Shown here piece by piece: positions 1 to 7,236 of a DNA stretch of 18,448 bases. The notes under the pieces are model-generated. The model was not told where the DNA came from and did no database searches. It saw only the letters and a program-made list of their open reading frames with translations. The stretch is from Planctomycetaceae bacterium (GTDB lineage: Bacteria > Planctomycetota > Planctomycetia > Pirellulales > PALSA-1355), in contig SXHT01000356.1 of assembly GCA_005773095.1 (NCBI GenBank), positions 1 through 18,448 of the forward strand, written 5' to 3'. How positions within the stretch are numbered: the first letter of the stretch is position 1; every line of letters starts with the position of its first letter. The position numbers and the translations under genes are program-made.

Positions 1-1
1 C

Positions 2-643
2 GACATGGACTTCAAGGTGGCCGGCACGCAGAACGGCATCACCGGCATTCAACTCGATCTGAAAATCGCCGGCATCAGCGAGGAAATCATTCGGGCCACA
101 CTCGTGCAGTCGCGCGAGGCGCGCATCGAGATCCTGCGGAAGATGCTGGGCACGATTTCGCGTCCTAAGGACGACATCTCGATGTTTGCTCCACGCCTGC
201 TGCGGACGCACATTCCGCCGGACAAGATCGGCGCGCTGATTGGTCCGGGCGGGAAGAACATTCGCGGCATTCAAGAATCGACGGGTGCTACGATTGAAGT
301 CGACGACGATGGTACCGTGACGATTGCCGCCACGAGCGGCGAAGCCGGACAAGCGGCGCTTGCGCGCGTGGAAGCTCTCACCGCCACTGTTCAAGTTGGC
401 CGGATTTACTACGGCCGAGTGACCAGTGTCAAAGACTTCGGCGCCTTCGTGGAGATCATTCCCGGTAAGGACGGTCTCTGCCACATCAGTGAACTGGCCG
501 AAGAGTACGTCAACAGCGTCCACGATATTTGTTCGGTCGGCGATGAACTGCATGTCAAGGTCATCGCCATCGACGAACAGGACCGCGTCAAGCTCAGCCG
601 CAAGCAGGCAATGCGCGAGATGACGCCGCGTGACGGCGGGTAA
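2..643 (+). CDS. pnp: Polyribonucleotide nucleotidyltransferase (PNPase), C-terminal part
   Basis: This is the 3' end of pnp; the reading frame is open to the left edge, so the true start lies outside. PNPase degrades RNA from the 3' end by phosphorolysis and is a core part of bacterial RNA turnover. The visible fragment begins at DMDFKVAGT, the conserved end of the second RNase PH domain. It then has a KH domain at about residues 63-110 with the GxxG loop in IGPGGKNIRG, and an S1 RNA-binding domain at about 129-200 (VGRIYYGRVTSVKDFGAFVE, then HISEL). It ends shortly after the S1 domain with a TAA stop and no long acidic or basic tail. The KH-S1 order and spacing match the family closely. The first ATG in the window (position 5) is an internal methionine, not a start. 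Confidence 0.97.
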   Translation, partial: DMDFKVAGTQNGITGIQLDLKIAGISEEIIRATLVQSREARIEILRKMLGTISRPKDDISMFAPRLLRTHIPPDKIGALIGPGGKNIRGIQESTGATIEVDDDGTVTIAATSGEAGQAALARVEALTATVQVGRIYYGRVTSVKDFGAFVEIIPGKDGLCHISELAEEYVNSVHDICSVGDELHVKVIAIDEQDRVKLSRKQAMREMTPRDGG

Positions 644-759
644 CGGTCGCACGTACCCGCCCCCCGCTCCGGGATGCAAGTCGGTCTGGGCGGGAGATGG
701 CCTGACTTCAGTCTTGCCGCGCCCCGCCGCGGGAGTGGGGCTGGGGTTCCGGGGGTTGC

Positions 760-1491
760 ATGAATTCCGCATCGCCATCGCCTGAGGAGGTCCACCGCAG
801 GCTGGTGGCGGCGTACACGGAAATCGCCAAATTAGCGGGCGGATTGGCGCATGAGATCAAAAATCCGCTTTCCACAATTCGGCTCAATATGGAGTTATTG
901 GCCGAAGACCTGGCGAAGTCTGATTCCCCGCGCGATCGCCGCGCGCTGGTGAAGATCAGCCTCATGCAACGAGAGTGTCAGCGCCTTCAGAACCTTCTGG
1001 ATAATTTTCTCAATTTCGCCAAACTTCAGACACTTCAGTTGGAGCCCTGCGACCTGAATGAAGAAATCGATCGGATCCTTGAATTCTTCCGTCCCACGGC
1101 AGCCGAGTACGGCATCGAGATCGTCAGATACTTTGACGCCGAGTTGCCCAGCGTCGTCATCGACCAGGAAGCGTTTCGCGGGGCGCTCTTGAACTTGCTG
1201 CTCAACGCGCAGCAGGCGATGCCGGATGGGGGCCAGTTGGTGGTGCGAACGCGGCCTGCCGGCGTGGGGGTGGCGATCGAATTGATCGACACGGGGGAGG
1301 GCATGGACGACGAAACGCTTTCGCACATTTTCGAAGCGTTTTACTCGACCAAATCGGGGGGGTCCGGCCTGGGTTTGCCCACGGCGCGAAAAATCATCGA
1401 AGGCCACGGCGGCCGAATCCGTGTGCAAAGCCAGTTGGGCAAGGGGACGCAGTTTACCATCGAACTGCCGACGCTGCCGCTGCTGCGGTAG
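760..1491 (+). CDS. Soluble sensor-less histidine kinase (NtrB-like catalytic core)
   Basis: The 243-residue protein is a bare histidine kinase core. The phospho-acceptor H-box is AHEIKNPLSTIRLN, with His31 as acceptor. An ATPase domain follows with the N box NLLLNAQQAM (Asn149), the G1 box DTGEGMD (177-183), an F box FEAFYSTKSGG and the G2 box GSGLGLPTAR (201-210). There is no membrane segment, signal peptide, PAS or HAMP domain, so it is cytoplasmic and must get its signal from a partner or its short N-terminus. The H-box type resembles NtrB/AtoS-class kinases that usually pair with sigma-54 activators, but no response regulator is in the window. The start is ATG 760: an in-frame TGA at 703 closes the upstream frame and a GGGGG run lies about 8 nt before the ATG. 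The TAG stop lies inside a palindrome (1488-1514). The upstream gap after pnp is 116 nt. Confidence 0.93.
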   Translation: MNSASPSPEEVHRRLVAAYTEIAKLAGGLAHEIKNPLSTIRLNMELLAEDLAKSDSPRDRRALVKISLMQRECQRLQNLLDNFLNFAKLQTLQLEPCDLNEEIDRILEFFRPTAAEYGIEIVRYFDAELPSVVIDQEAFRGALLNLLLNAQQAMPDGGQLVVRTRPAGVGVAIELIDTGEGMDDETLSHIFEAFYSTKSGGSGLGLPTARKIIEGHGGRIRVQSQLGKGTQFTIELPTLPLLR

Positions 1492-1514
1492 GACGGATTT
1501 TCAATCGGTCCTAC
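1488..1514. repeat. 27-bp palindrome holding both stop codons of convergent genes
   Basis: The arms GTAGGACGGATT (1488-1499) and AATCGGTCCTAC (1503-1514) pair over 12 positions with one mismatch around a 3-nt loop. The TAG in the left arm (1489-1491) is the stop of the histidine kinase, and the TAG read on the other strand from the right arm (1511-1513) is the stop of the aminotransferase. Its position between convergent genes suggests a bidirectional transcription terminator or a short dispersed repeat; there is no long T tract. Confidence 0.8.
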
Positions 1515-2647
1515 TTGAGCACCTCGATGAGCCGCTCGATGTCCTCTTCGTTCTGAGAGGCATGGGGGCTAACCCGCAATTTGCCACTGCGATGGGCAAG
1601 CGCTACGCCGTGTTGCCAGCAATGCTTTCTTAATCCCAGCGAGTCCTTGTTCGGCATCGCGAACGACACGATTCCCGAGCGATGATCACCATCATGGGGA
1701 CTGTGAATCATGGCGCCGATGGATCGCAGCCGTTCACATGCTCGATCAGCGTTTTCGAGCACCCGCACGGCCAGCCGTTGGGCGCCGAAACGGAGCAGCA
1801 GTTCGAGTGATGGGCCGAGAGCCATGGCGCCAGGCAGATTGGGCGATCCGCCTTCGTAGCGGGCGGCGCTGGTTTTGAATTCGAGTTCAATGCGACTGTA
1901 GTCACTGGCATGAGCCACGCTGTTCCAACCAACGCCGACGGGCCGAAGCAATTCGAGGTGCTCGGAGCGAAGAAAAAACACGCCAGCGCCTTCGGGCCCT
2001 AATAACCACTTGTGGCCATCGGCCGCAAGAAAGTCGATTTTTGTGCGGCGCACATCGAGGGGGAATACTCCCAGGCCTTGAATGGCGTCGACAAAAAGCA
2101 GAACTCCTCGCGAGTGAGCCAGGTCGGCAATCTCGTCGAGGTTGAGGCGCCAGCCGCTCAAATACCCGACCCAACTCACGGCGATGAGTCGCGTGCGTGG
2201 GTCGCAGGCGGCAGCCAAGCGGTCAAGCTGAACGCGCCCCGCATCGGTGGGCACGCGGCGTGTCTCGACACCGCGGCTGGCCTGATTCAACCACGGGTAT
2301 TGATTCGACGGAAACTCGTTATCGAGGGTCACCAGGTTGTCACCGGACTTCCAGGGAAACCCTTCGGCGACAAGGTTTATTCCTTCCGTCGTGCTATGCA
2401 CAAGTGCGATCTCACTCGGCTGGGCATTGATCAACCGCGCGGCCAGCGAGCGAACCTCCTCCCGCCGTCTGCACCACTGGGGCCAGACGGTGTCACCTTC
2501 ATGCGAGTTTTCCTCCGCCCAAGCGGCCAGCGCATCGGCCGAAGGTTTTGGCAGCGGCGAGACGGCCGCGTGGTCAAAATAGGCCCATTTGCCCGTCACC
2601 GGCATCTGTCCGCGAAATTCGATCCAATCTGCATCGGAGTCGCTCAT
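1511..2647 (-). CDS. Class V aminotransferase / cysteine desulfurase-like PLP enzyme
   Basis: This 378-residue protein is a fold-type I, class V PLP enzyme, the group that holds cysteine desulfurases, selenocysteine lyases and isopenicillin N epimerase-like proteins. Visible signs are YFDHAAVSPLP near the N-terminus, the phosphate-binding STTEGIN at 85-91, Asp187 in LLFVDAIQG (contacts the PLP ring nitrogen in the family), and the Schiff-base lysine Lys213 in AADGHKWLLGPEG. The C-terminal substrate domain ends with LRVSPHASQNEEDIERLIEVLK. The NifS/SufS active-site cysteine loop is not obvious, so a desulfurase role is not assured, and there are no isc or suf genes nearby. I chose ATG 2647; an in-frame TTG at 2683 would add 12 residues (MRRPSRFGLLEH) that look non-conserved. 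It is convergent with the histidine kinase, and its TAG stop is inside the shared palindrome. Confidence 0.9.
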   Translation of the reverse strand: MSDSDADWIEFRGQMPVTGKWAYFDHAAVSPLPKPSADALAAWAEENSHEGDTVWPQWCRRREEVRSLAARLINAQPSEIALVHSTTEGINLVAEGFPWKSGDNLVTLDNEFPSNQYPWLNQASRGVETRRVPTDAGRVQLDRLAAACDPRTRLIAVSWVGYLSGWRLNLDEIADLAHSRGVLLFVDAIQGLGVFPLDVRRTKIDFLAADGHKWLLGPEGAGVFFLRSEHLELLRPVGVGWNSVAHASDYSRIELEFKTSAARYEGGSPNLPGAMALGPSLELLLRFGAQRLAVRVLENADRACERLRSIGAMIHSPHDGDHRSGIVSFAMPNKDSLGLRKHCWQHGVALAHRSGKLRVSPHASQNEEDIERLIEVLK

Positions 2648-2709
2648 GTGCTCAAGCAGACCAAATCGGCTCGGGCGCCGCAATGCTTTCGTAGCACAAC
2701 TGTCCCAAC

Positions 2710-2715
2710 TATAAT
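2710..2715 (+). promoter_or_regulatory. Candidate -10 box (TATAAT) for the 60-residue membrane protein
   Basis: A perfect TATAAT lies 40 bases before the ATG at 2756, in the divergent gap between the aminotransferase and the small membrane protein. At 17-nt spacing the -35 position reads TTTCGT, which is poor, so this rests on the -10 match and its position alone. Confidence 0.35.
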
Positions 2716-2755
2716 TGGCGGTGGATTTACGTTGCTGCCTGCAGGGACAGAATTC

Positions 2756-2938
2756 ATGCCGAAAGCGTTAACGATCCTGGGAATGATCGTCGCCTTGCTT
2801 GTCGTGTTGCTGTTCGGCGCCGATCTTGCCATCGGGGTGCCGTTTCAAAAGGCCAAACCGCTCATGGACTGCGTCTTCATCACCTGTGCCGGCATGTTGG
2901 GATACATGAGCTGGTCGTCGTTTCGCGAGCAGAAGTGA
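2756..2938 (+). CDS. Small conserved two-helix membrane protein (60 aa)
   Basis: The protein is 60 residues long. A hydrophobic segment covers about residues 4-28 (LTILGMIVALLVVLLFGADL) and a second covers about 37-51 (MDCVFITCAGMLGYM), so it is probably a two-pass inner-membrane protein. The tail MSWSSFREQK is polar and basic. From memory, proteins of this size with an LLMD...LGYMSW.TFREQ ending are common in planctomycetes as uncharacterised membrane proteins; the function is unknown. The start ATG 2756 has AGGGA about 12 nt upstream. A much longer open frame extends upstream to 2012, but it is the antisense of the aminotransferase and lacks protein-like composition. It is a lone gene, divergent from the aminotransferase and convergent with the next gene. 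Confidence 0.75.
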   Translation: MPKALTILGMIVALLVVLLFGADLAIGVPFQKAKPLMDCVFITCAGMLGYMSWSSFREQK

Positions 2939-2949
2939 GCGATTTAGTA

Positions 2950-2963
2950 CCCGCCGCGGCGGG
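2950..2963. terminator. GC-rich palindrome between convergent genes
   Basis: CCCGCCGCGGCGGG is fully self-complementary and can fold as a 5-bp GC stem with a 4-nt loop. It lies in the 58-nt gap between the membrane-protein stop (2938) and the stop of the convergent deacetylase-like gene (2997). No T tract follows on either strand, so rho-independent action is uncertain. Confidence 0.4.
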
Positions 2964-2996
2964 CATGGCCGACACCGGCTCCCACCGGAACTTCAA

Positions 2997-3797
2997 CTAC
3001 GCGGCGGGCTGGAGAATTGAGCGGGTCGGCGTCTTCGTGCGATCCCCCGCGAGTTTGCCAGCCAGCGTCGCCAAGGTGGCAATCTGCAGAGTGCCCTCAC
3101 GCTGGCGCAAAGCGACATGCCGCAAAATCTGGTCGAGCGCATGTTCCGCCAAAGGAGCCCGCTCTGCAAGCGACAACGCGTCCAGCTGAATGTGAAATGC
3201 GCTACGTGTGGCAATCGCGTGATCGATACAACGCCGAGCTCGTCGCCGTCCGCCACCACCGAGTTTCCAACGACTCTGGCCGGGCAAACGCATTGAGGCG
3301 GGCACGTCGTAGAGACCGAATCGCAGGGGCGCAGGAGCCTTCAAGACCGGCGGCGCGAACCAACCGCGCGGTAGTTCGCGGCTGCCGCCACGCACCACAC
3401 AGATTTCGTGCTTCACAAGCAGGTCCAGATGTTCCGCCTCTTCGGCGCCCCGGAGGGCCAAAGTTGAAATCGCAATCCCGGCTGCCCGGCCACGGGTGAC
3501 CCGTCGAGCCAACTCCCGGCCGAATCGCATCCGGCCGGCCTCGCGCCCTACCCACGTTGGATCGCCCAAGATGGCAATCTCATGGCTGGCTTCCGCAGCT
3601 AGCAGCGTCTCGGTGGCCGCTGATATCGCTGGATCGGCCACGGCCCAGGTGGCTGACATCTGATAGTGGCTCAAAAGCCGCACCAGGTGGTCGGTCATCG
3701 CTTCGAGCGATCGCGGCTGGTCTTGGCCGGGGCGCATCGGATCGAGTTCCAGATCGATTGAGAGCGTGAAAACGGCCGTCGGGAGCATGCAACTCAT
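2997..3797 (-). CDS. Divergent polysaccharide-deacetylase-like (NodB-fold) protein
   Basis: The 266-residue protein resembles the NodB/polysaccharide deacetylase fold, but the metal centre looks incomplete. The first strand FTLSIDLEL has Asp15 where NodB proteins have the catalytic Asp. SATWAVADPAI resembles the following A-T-W/F-F motif. The segment ASHEIAILGDPTWVG holds one histidine (His72) of the usual metal-binding H-x3/4-H pair, but the second is replaced by Gly/Asp. FHIQLDAL (His202) fits the last NodB motif. No signal peptide is seen, so it should be cytoplasmic, which is odd for a cell-wall or exopolysaccharide deacetylase. The ATG at 3797 has AGGA 12 nt upstream. The stop is TAG. 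The gene downstream of the CobA-HemD gene is 215 nt away with palindromes between, so it is probably a separate transcript. Possible roles are a non-catalytic sugar-binding protein or a family with altered chemistry. Confidence 0.65.
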   Translation of the reverse strand: MSCMLPTAVFTLSIDLELDPMRPGQDQPRSLEAMTDHLVRLLSHYQMSATWAVADPAISAATETLLAAEASHEIAILGDPTWVGREAGRMRFGRELARRVTRGRAAGIAISTLALRGAEEAEHLDLLVKHEICVVRGGSRELPRGWFAPPVLKAPAPLRFGLYDVPASMRLPGQSRWKLGGGGRRRARRCIDHAIATRSAFHIQLDALSLAERAPLAEHALDQILRHVALRQREGTLQIATLATLAGKLAGDRTKTPTRSILQPAA

Positions 3798-3931
3798 GCT
3801 TTACGGTTTTCCTGAATTGACGCATGTCCGATTGAGTCCAATTTACAGGTCGGCCAATCTGCGTGCGTTGCTGAAAGAAATGCCAGCACGCCGGTGGAAT
3901 CGGACCTCGCGGAAATGTTGAAGTCTCGTGT

Positions 3932-3950
3932 CACGGATTGGAAATCCGTG
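3932..3950. repeat. Palindrome of the GGATT-GGA-AATCC family
   Basis: CACGGATT (3932-3939), loop GGA, AATCCGTG (3943-3950): a perfect 8-bp stem. It is the same core as the palindromes at 1488, 3996 and 13028. It lies in the 215-nt gap between two minus-strand genes. Confidence 0.8.
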
Positions 3951-3972
3951 CTACCGTTTTGCCAGTGCCGAT

Positions 3973-3992
3973 CACGATGATCGACCATCGTG
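3973..3992. repeat. 7-bp inverted repeat between two family palindromes
   Basis: CACGATG (3973-3979) and CATCGTG (3986-3992) form a perfect 7-bp stem with a 6-nt loop. It sits between two copies of the GGATT/AATCC palindrome, so the gap 3798-4012 contains three consecutive hairpins downstream of the CobA-HemD gene. Confidence 0.6.
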
Positions 3993-3995
3993 CCG

Positions 3996-4016
3996 GGGAT
4001 TGGAAATCCGTCCTAC
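3996..4016. repeat. GGATT/AATCC palindrome copy at the end of the CobA-HemD gene
   Basis: GGGATT-GGA-AATCC is followed by GTCCTAC; the inner 5-bp arms pair perfectly while the outer left arm has decayed. The right edge TCCTAC contains the CobA-HemD stop codon (TAG on the minus strand, 4013-4015), as at 1511-1513. Confidence 0.7.
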
Positions 4017-5545
4017 TTTACTTGCGATTCATGTTCAAGAATCGCGGCGACAAGACCCGACATCGTGTACTTCGCCGCCTCCACGGTCGGCGGATGGCCG
4101 CAATGTCGCAGAGTCGCACTGGTGACGGGACTGATGCTGGCGAGCTTGCAACGATTGAGCTTGTCGCCAAAGTGGGTGACAAGCGCCCGGGCAATTGCCG
4201 AACTAGTCACCGTGACCCAATCGATGCTGGCGGTTTCCATCGCCGATTGAATCTCCGGCTGAGGAGCTGGCACGTCCGTGCTCGTGTAGGCCACGAGCTG
4301 AACGACCGTGCCCCCCGCGGCGCGAAGCGATTCCGACAAAACTTCTCTTCCGCGGCTGGCTCGCACCAGTAAAAATCGCTTTCCGGCCGCGCGATCGGCA
4401 AGTGAAGCGGCGAGCGCCTCGGCACGGAACTCGGTCGGCACGACGTCGGCTCGCAAGCGGTAAAGCAGAAGCTGGTCGGCGGTGCCAGGGCCGATGGCCG
4501 CGATTCGCGCGTTGCCGAACGCCCGCATGTCGCGGCCCGTGGTCCACAGCCGCTCGGCGATGGATCGTACGCCGTTGGCGCTGGAAAACACGATCCAATC
4601 GTAATCGTCGAGACGGTCGAGGGTAGCATCCAGCTGTTCCCAGCTTGGAGGCGGTCCGATCTTGATGCAAGGCTGAGTCAGCACATTGGCACCCAGTTCA
4701 GCTAATTGGCGAACCAGGGTGTCAGCTTGCTCGACGGGACGGGTAATGAGAACTCGCCGGCCATACAGCGGTCTGTTGACAAACCAGTTGCCGCCGGTCG
4801 CCTCTGCCGTTACTGCCCCCACAAGAACCACCACCGGAGGGCGCATTTTCGCCAATTCCATGCGCTCGGCGACTTCGCCGAGTGTGCAGCGCGTCGTCTG
4901 TTGGTCCGGCCATGAGCATCGACGTACCATCGCGACGGGCGTATCGGCGGGCTTGCCTGCGGCAATCAGCGATGCCGCCCACGAACGGACGGTCGTGACG
5001 CCCATGTAGAACACCAGGGTGCCAGGAAATCGTGCCAGCGCAGGGAAGTCTAAGTTCGAGTCGGACTTACCGCCACGTTCTTGTCCCGCGACCAGCGCCA
5101 CGGCCGAAGCCATGTCCCCGCGCGTCAGCGCAATCCCGGCATGGCTTCCGACCGCCAAGGCCGCGGTTATACCGGGGACGATCTCGTAGCGAATTCCTGT
5201 CGTTTCCAGTGCGGCAATTTCTTCAACGGCATGAGCAAAGATCATCGGATCCCCCCCCTTGAGCCGAACCACCGTTCTGCCCCGCAGCGCGTGATGGACG
5301 ATCAGCGCATCGATTTCGGCTTGCGAGAGGAGACGATTACCGCGGTCGACCCCGTGCCGCCCCAGACAAACCAGCTCAGCCGTCGTGGGAGCATGCTGCA
5401 AGATTCGCGGATTGACGAGGTAGTCGTAAAGCACGACGTCTGAGCGGGCCAGACACTCTGCACCGCGCAAGGTCAGCATTCCTGGATCGCCGGGACCAGC
5501 GCCGACCAGGTAAACACGGCAAATATCGAGCGAAGAACTGTCCAT
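4013..5545 (-). CDS. cobA-hemD: Uroporphyrinogen-III C-methyltransferase / uroporphyrinogen-III synthase fusion
   Basis: The 510-residue protein fuses two steps of tetrapyrrole synthesis. Residues about 8-255 are a SAM-dependent uroporphyrinogen-III methyltransferase (SUMT/CobA), which makes precorrin-2 for siroheme or cobalamin. Its signs are the loop VGAGPGDPGMLTLRG (14-28), GGDP (97-100), PGITAAL (124-130) and LVFYMGV. Residues about 261-510 are uroporphyrinogen-III synthase (HemD), which cyclises hydroxymethylbilane, with RRVLITRP at the start and WIVFSSANGV and DWVTVTSSA motifs. CobA-HemD fusions are known in several phyla. One oddity is that the usual GGDPF(I/V)FGRGGEE block reads GGDPMIFAHAVEE here. 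Start ATG 5545 has GAGG about 10 nt upstream. No other heme gene is in the window. Its TAG stop is in a palindrome edge. Confidence 0.95.
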   Translation of the reverse strand: MDSSSLDICRVYLVGAGPGDPGMLTLRGAECLARSDVVLYDYLVNPRILQHAPTTAELVCLGRHGVDRGNRLLSQAEIDALIVHHALRGRTVVRLKGGDPMIFAHAVEEIAALETTGIRYEIVPGITAALAVGSHAGIALTRGDMASAVALVAGQERGGKSDSNLDFPALARFPGTLVFYMGVTTVRSWAASLIAAGKPADTPVAMVRRCSWPDQQTTRCTLGEVAERMELAKMRPPVVVLVGAVTAEATGGNWFVNRPLYGRRVLITRPVEQADTLVRQLAELGANVLTQPCIKIGPPPSWEQLDATLDRLDDYDWIVFSSANGVRSIAERLWTTGRDMRAFGNARIAAIGPGTADQLLLYRLRADVVPTEFRAEALAASLADRAAGKRFLLVRASRGREVLSESLRAAGGTVVQLVAYTSTDVPAPQPEIQSAMETASIDWVTVTSSAIARALVTHFGDKLNRCKLASISPVTSATLRHCGHPPTVEAAKYTMSGLVAAILEHESQVK

Positions 5546-5628
5546 GCCAAAGGCCTCATGCGGGGTAGCGGCCTAACCCAATTCTCACATTTTTTCCCAG
5601 CGAAAAACACCCGCCTTTGAGCGTTGAA

Positions 5629-5657
5629 TTGTTTTCCGCCGCAAGCGTGGCTAGAAT
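5629..5657 (+). promoter_or_regulatory. Candidate promoter for the TPR gene
   Basis: TTGTTT (5629-5634), a 17-nt spacer, then TAGAAT (5652-5657). The -10 matches the sigma-70 consensus in 5 of 6 positions and the -35 in 3 of 6. The leader to ATG 5823 would be about 160 nt. The 277-nt gap 5546-5822 otherwise holds nothing I can name. Confidence 0.3.
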
Positions 5658-5822
5658 AGGTCCGCAACGCAAGGCGCGATTGCCACTAGGGTGCGTTCGT
5701 GGTTCGTCCGAAGTTCCGGTTTGAGGCGGGGAACTCGCCAGGAACGTCACCGGAAGGCGGCGCTATCCTATCCGCCCCCTAGTTCCACACCGCAGGCGGC
5801 ACGACGGACCCAAATCAAAAGC

Positions 5823-7229
5823 ATGGCCTCCGCTTCTCTTCCCGACACGTCTGGCAGGAAAACCTTGAGCCCCGCTGAACGCAACCGATTGCAGCAGTTG
5901 TTCCAAAAAGGCAACCAGGCGGCCAGCCAAGGACAGTTCGACTACGCGTCGGACATGTTTAAGACGTGCGTCGTGCTTGAACCAGGAAATCGCATCTACG
6001 CCATCAACTTCTTGAATAATCTGTTCAAAAAGTACAATAACAACAAGAAGGGGAGCAAGATGGCCTCGATTTCAGGCATCAAGGCCAAGACAGGCATGAA
6101 AAGGGCGAGCCTTTCAAAAGACTGGCCTGGCGTCATCAAGTCTGGCGTTGAGATGCTCAAGCTCAATCCCTGGGACGTTTGGGCGCTGACCACGATGGCG
6201 CAGGCCTGCGAGCAGCTCGACCAAGGTGACACGCAATTGGTTTATCTGAAGACCGCGCTCGACGCTAATTCCAAGGATGTCGAGGTCAACCGGCTATGCG
6301 GCAGAGCCTTGGCCAAGGTGGGGCAATTCGATCAGGCGATCAGCTGTTTTCACCGGGTCGTTCAGGTGAAGCCGAACGACGTCGAGGCGTTGAAGGCGAT
6401 TGGCGATCTGGCGGTGGAAAAAACGATCAGCCGTGGCGGCTACGAAGAGGCCGAAACAACCAGGGACGTAAAGCAGCGCGACGCCCACGAGCCGCACCCC
6501 GGCGAGAAAGTGCTCACGCCCGAAGAAAAGCTTCAAAAGCTGATAGCCAAGAGTCCTGACGAGCTTGCCCATTATGTGGAGCTTGCCGACGTGCACACTC
6601 GCAATGATCGGCTGGCCGACGCGGAGGCGGTGTTGGCAAAGGCGCTGGAAGCATCGGGTGGCGATCAGAACATTCGCGAACGGCACGAAGACGCGCAACT
6701 TCGCCGCGCCCGCCAGCAGCTTTCGGTGGCTGAAAAGCGGGCCACCGAGGAGGGTAGCGAGGAATCGGTCGAGCTTGCCAAACGCATGAAGTCCGAGCTG
6801 AATCGGCTGGAGATGGATATTTACCGCGGCCGCTCGGAACGGTACCCCACGAATCTCAACTTCAAATTCGAGCTGGGAATACGAATGAAGGCGGCGGCGC
6901 AGTACTCCGAGGCCATCCAAGTGTTGCAGCAGGCCCGCGGAGACAGCAAACGCAAGTCGCTTGTGCATGTCGAACTGGGAGAGTGTTTCCAGCACATCAA
7001 GCAGTTCAAGCTGGCCTTGAATAACTACGAGGAAGCGATCAGCTCCATGACGGACCGCAGTTCGGACACGGGTAAGTTGGCCCTTTACCGTGCTGGCGTG
7101 ATCGCCTTCCATCTAAAAAACCGCGAATTGGCCGAAAGGCATCTAAACGAGCTGGCCGGCATCGACTTTGGCTACCGCGACGTGGCAAAGTGGCTGGACA
7201 AACTGGCCCACGAAGATCAAACTGATTAG
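5823..7229 (+). CDS. Cytoplasmic TPR-repeat protein of unknown role
   Basis: The 468-residue protein is built from tetratricopeptide repeats, helical hairpins that bind other proteins. Repeat-like blocks are seen at RLQQLFQKGNQAASQGQFDY, at DVEVNRLCGRALAKVGQFDQ followed by AISCFHRVVQVKPND, at ELADVHTRNDRLADAEAVLA, and at the C-terminal pair HVELGECFQHIKQFKLALNN and LYRAGVIAFHLKNRELAERH. Between them is a lysine-rich linker (KKYNNNKKGSKMASISGIKA) and a charged helix (about 290-360) that may be a coiled coil. No signal peptide or membrane segment is seen. I start at ATG 5823; an in-frame GTG at 5691 would add 44 Arg/Ser/Pro-rich residues that look untranslated. The Shine-Dalgarno site is weak. 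It resembles, from memory, TPR proteins conserved in planctomycetes next to rpsT; I cannot assign a function. Confidence 0.85.
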   Translation: MASASLPDTSGRKTLSPAERNRLQQLFQKGNQAASQGQFDYASDMFKTCVVLEPGNRIYAINFLNNLFKKYNNNKKGSKMASISGIKAKTGMKRASLSKDWPGVIKSGVEMLKLNPWDVWALTTMAQACEQLDQGDTQLVYLKTALDANSKDVEVNRLCGRALAKVGQFDQAISCFHRVVQVKPNDVEALKAIGDLAVEKTISRGGYEEAETTRDVKQRDAHEPHPGEKVLTPEEKLQKLIAKSPDELAHYVELADVHTRNDRLADAEAVLAKALEASGGDQNIRERHEDAQLRRARQQLSVAEKRATEEGSEESVELAKRMKSELNRLEMDIYRGRSERYPTNLNFKFELGIRMKAAAQYSEAIQVLQQARGDSKRKSLVHVELGECFQHIKQFKLALNNYEEAISSMTDRSSDTGKLALYRAGVIAFHLKNRELAERHLNELAGIDFGYRDVAKWLDKLAHEDQTD

Positions 7230-7236
7230 TTCGCCT

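Noticed and set aside
721..741. GCCCC...GGGGC hairpin before the histidine kinase as a pnp terminator
   Set aside because: Only a 5-bp stem with a long loop and no T tract; too weak to call in GC-rich sequence.
2012..2755. Long plus-strand open frame running into the 60-residue membrane protein
   Set aside because: It is antisense to the aminotransferase, whose PLP motifs are clear; only the last 60 codons from ATG 2756 look like protein.
5691..5822. GTG start giving the TPR protein 44 more residues
   Set aside because: Arg/Ser/Pro-rich, lies in the probable leader, and no ribosome site supports it.
6294..7112. 272-codon minus-strand frame opposite the TPR gene
   Set aside because: Antisense shadow; the plus strand shows TPR periodicity.
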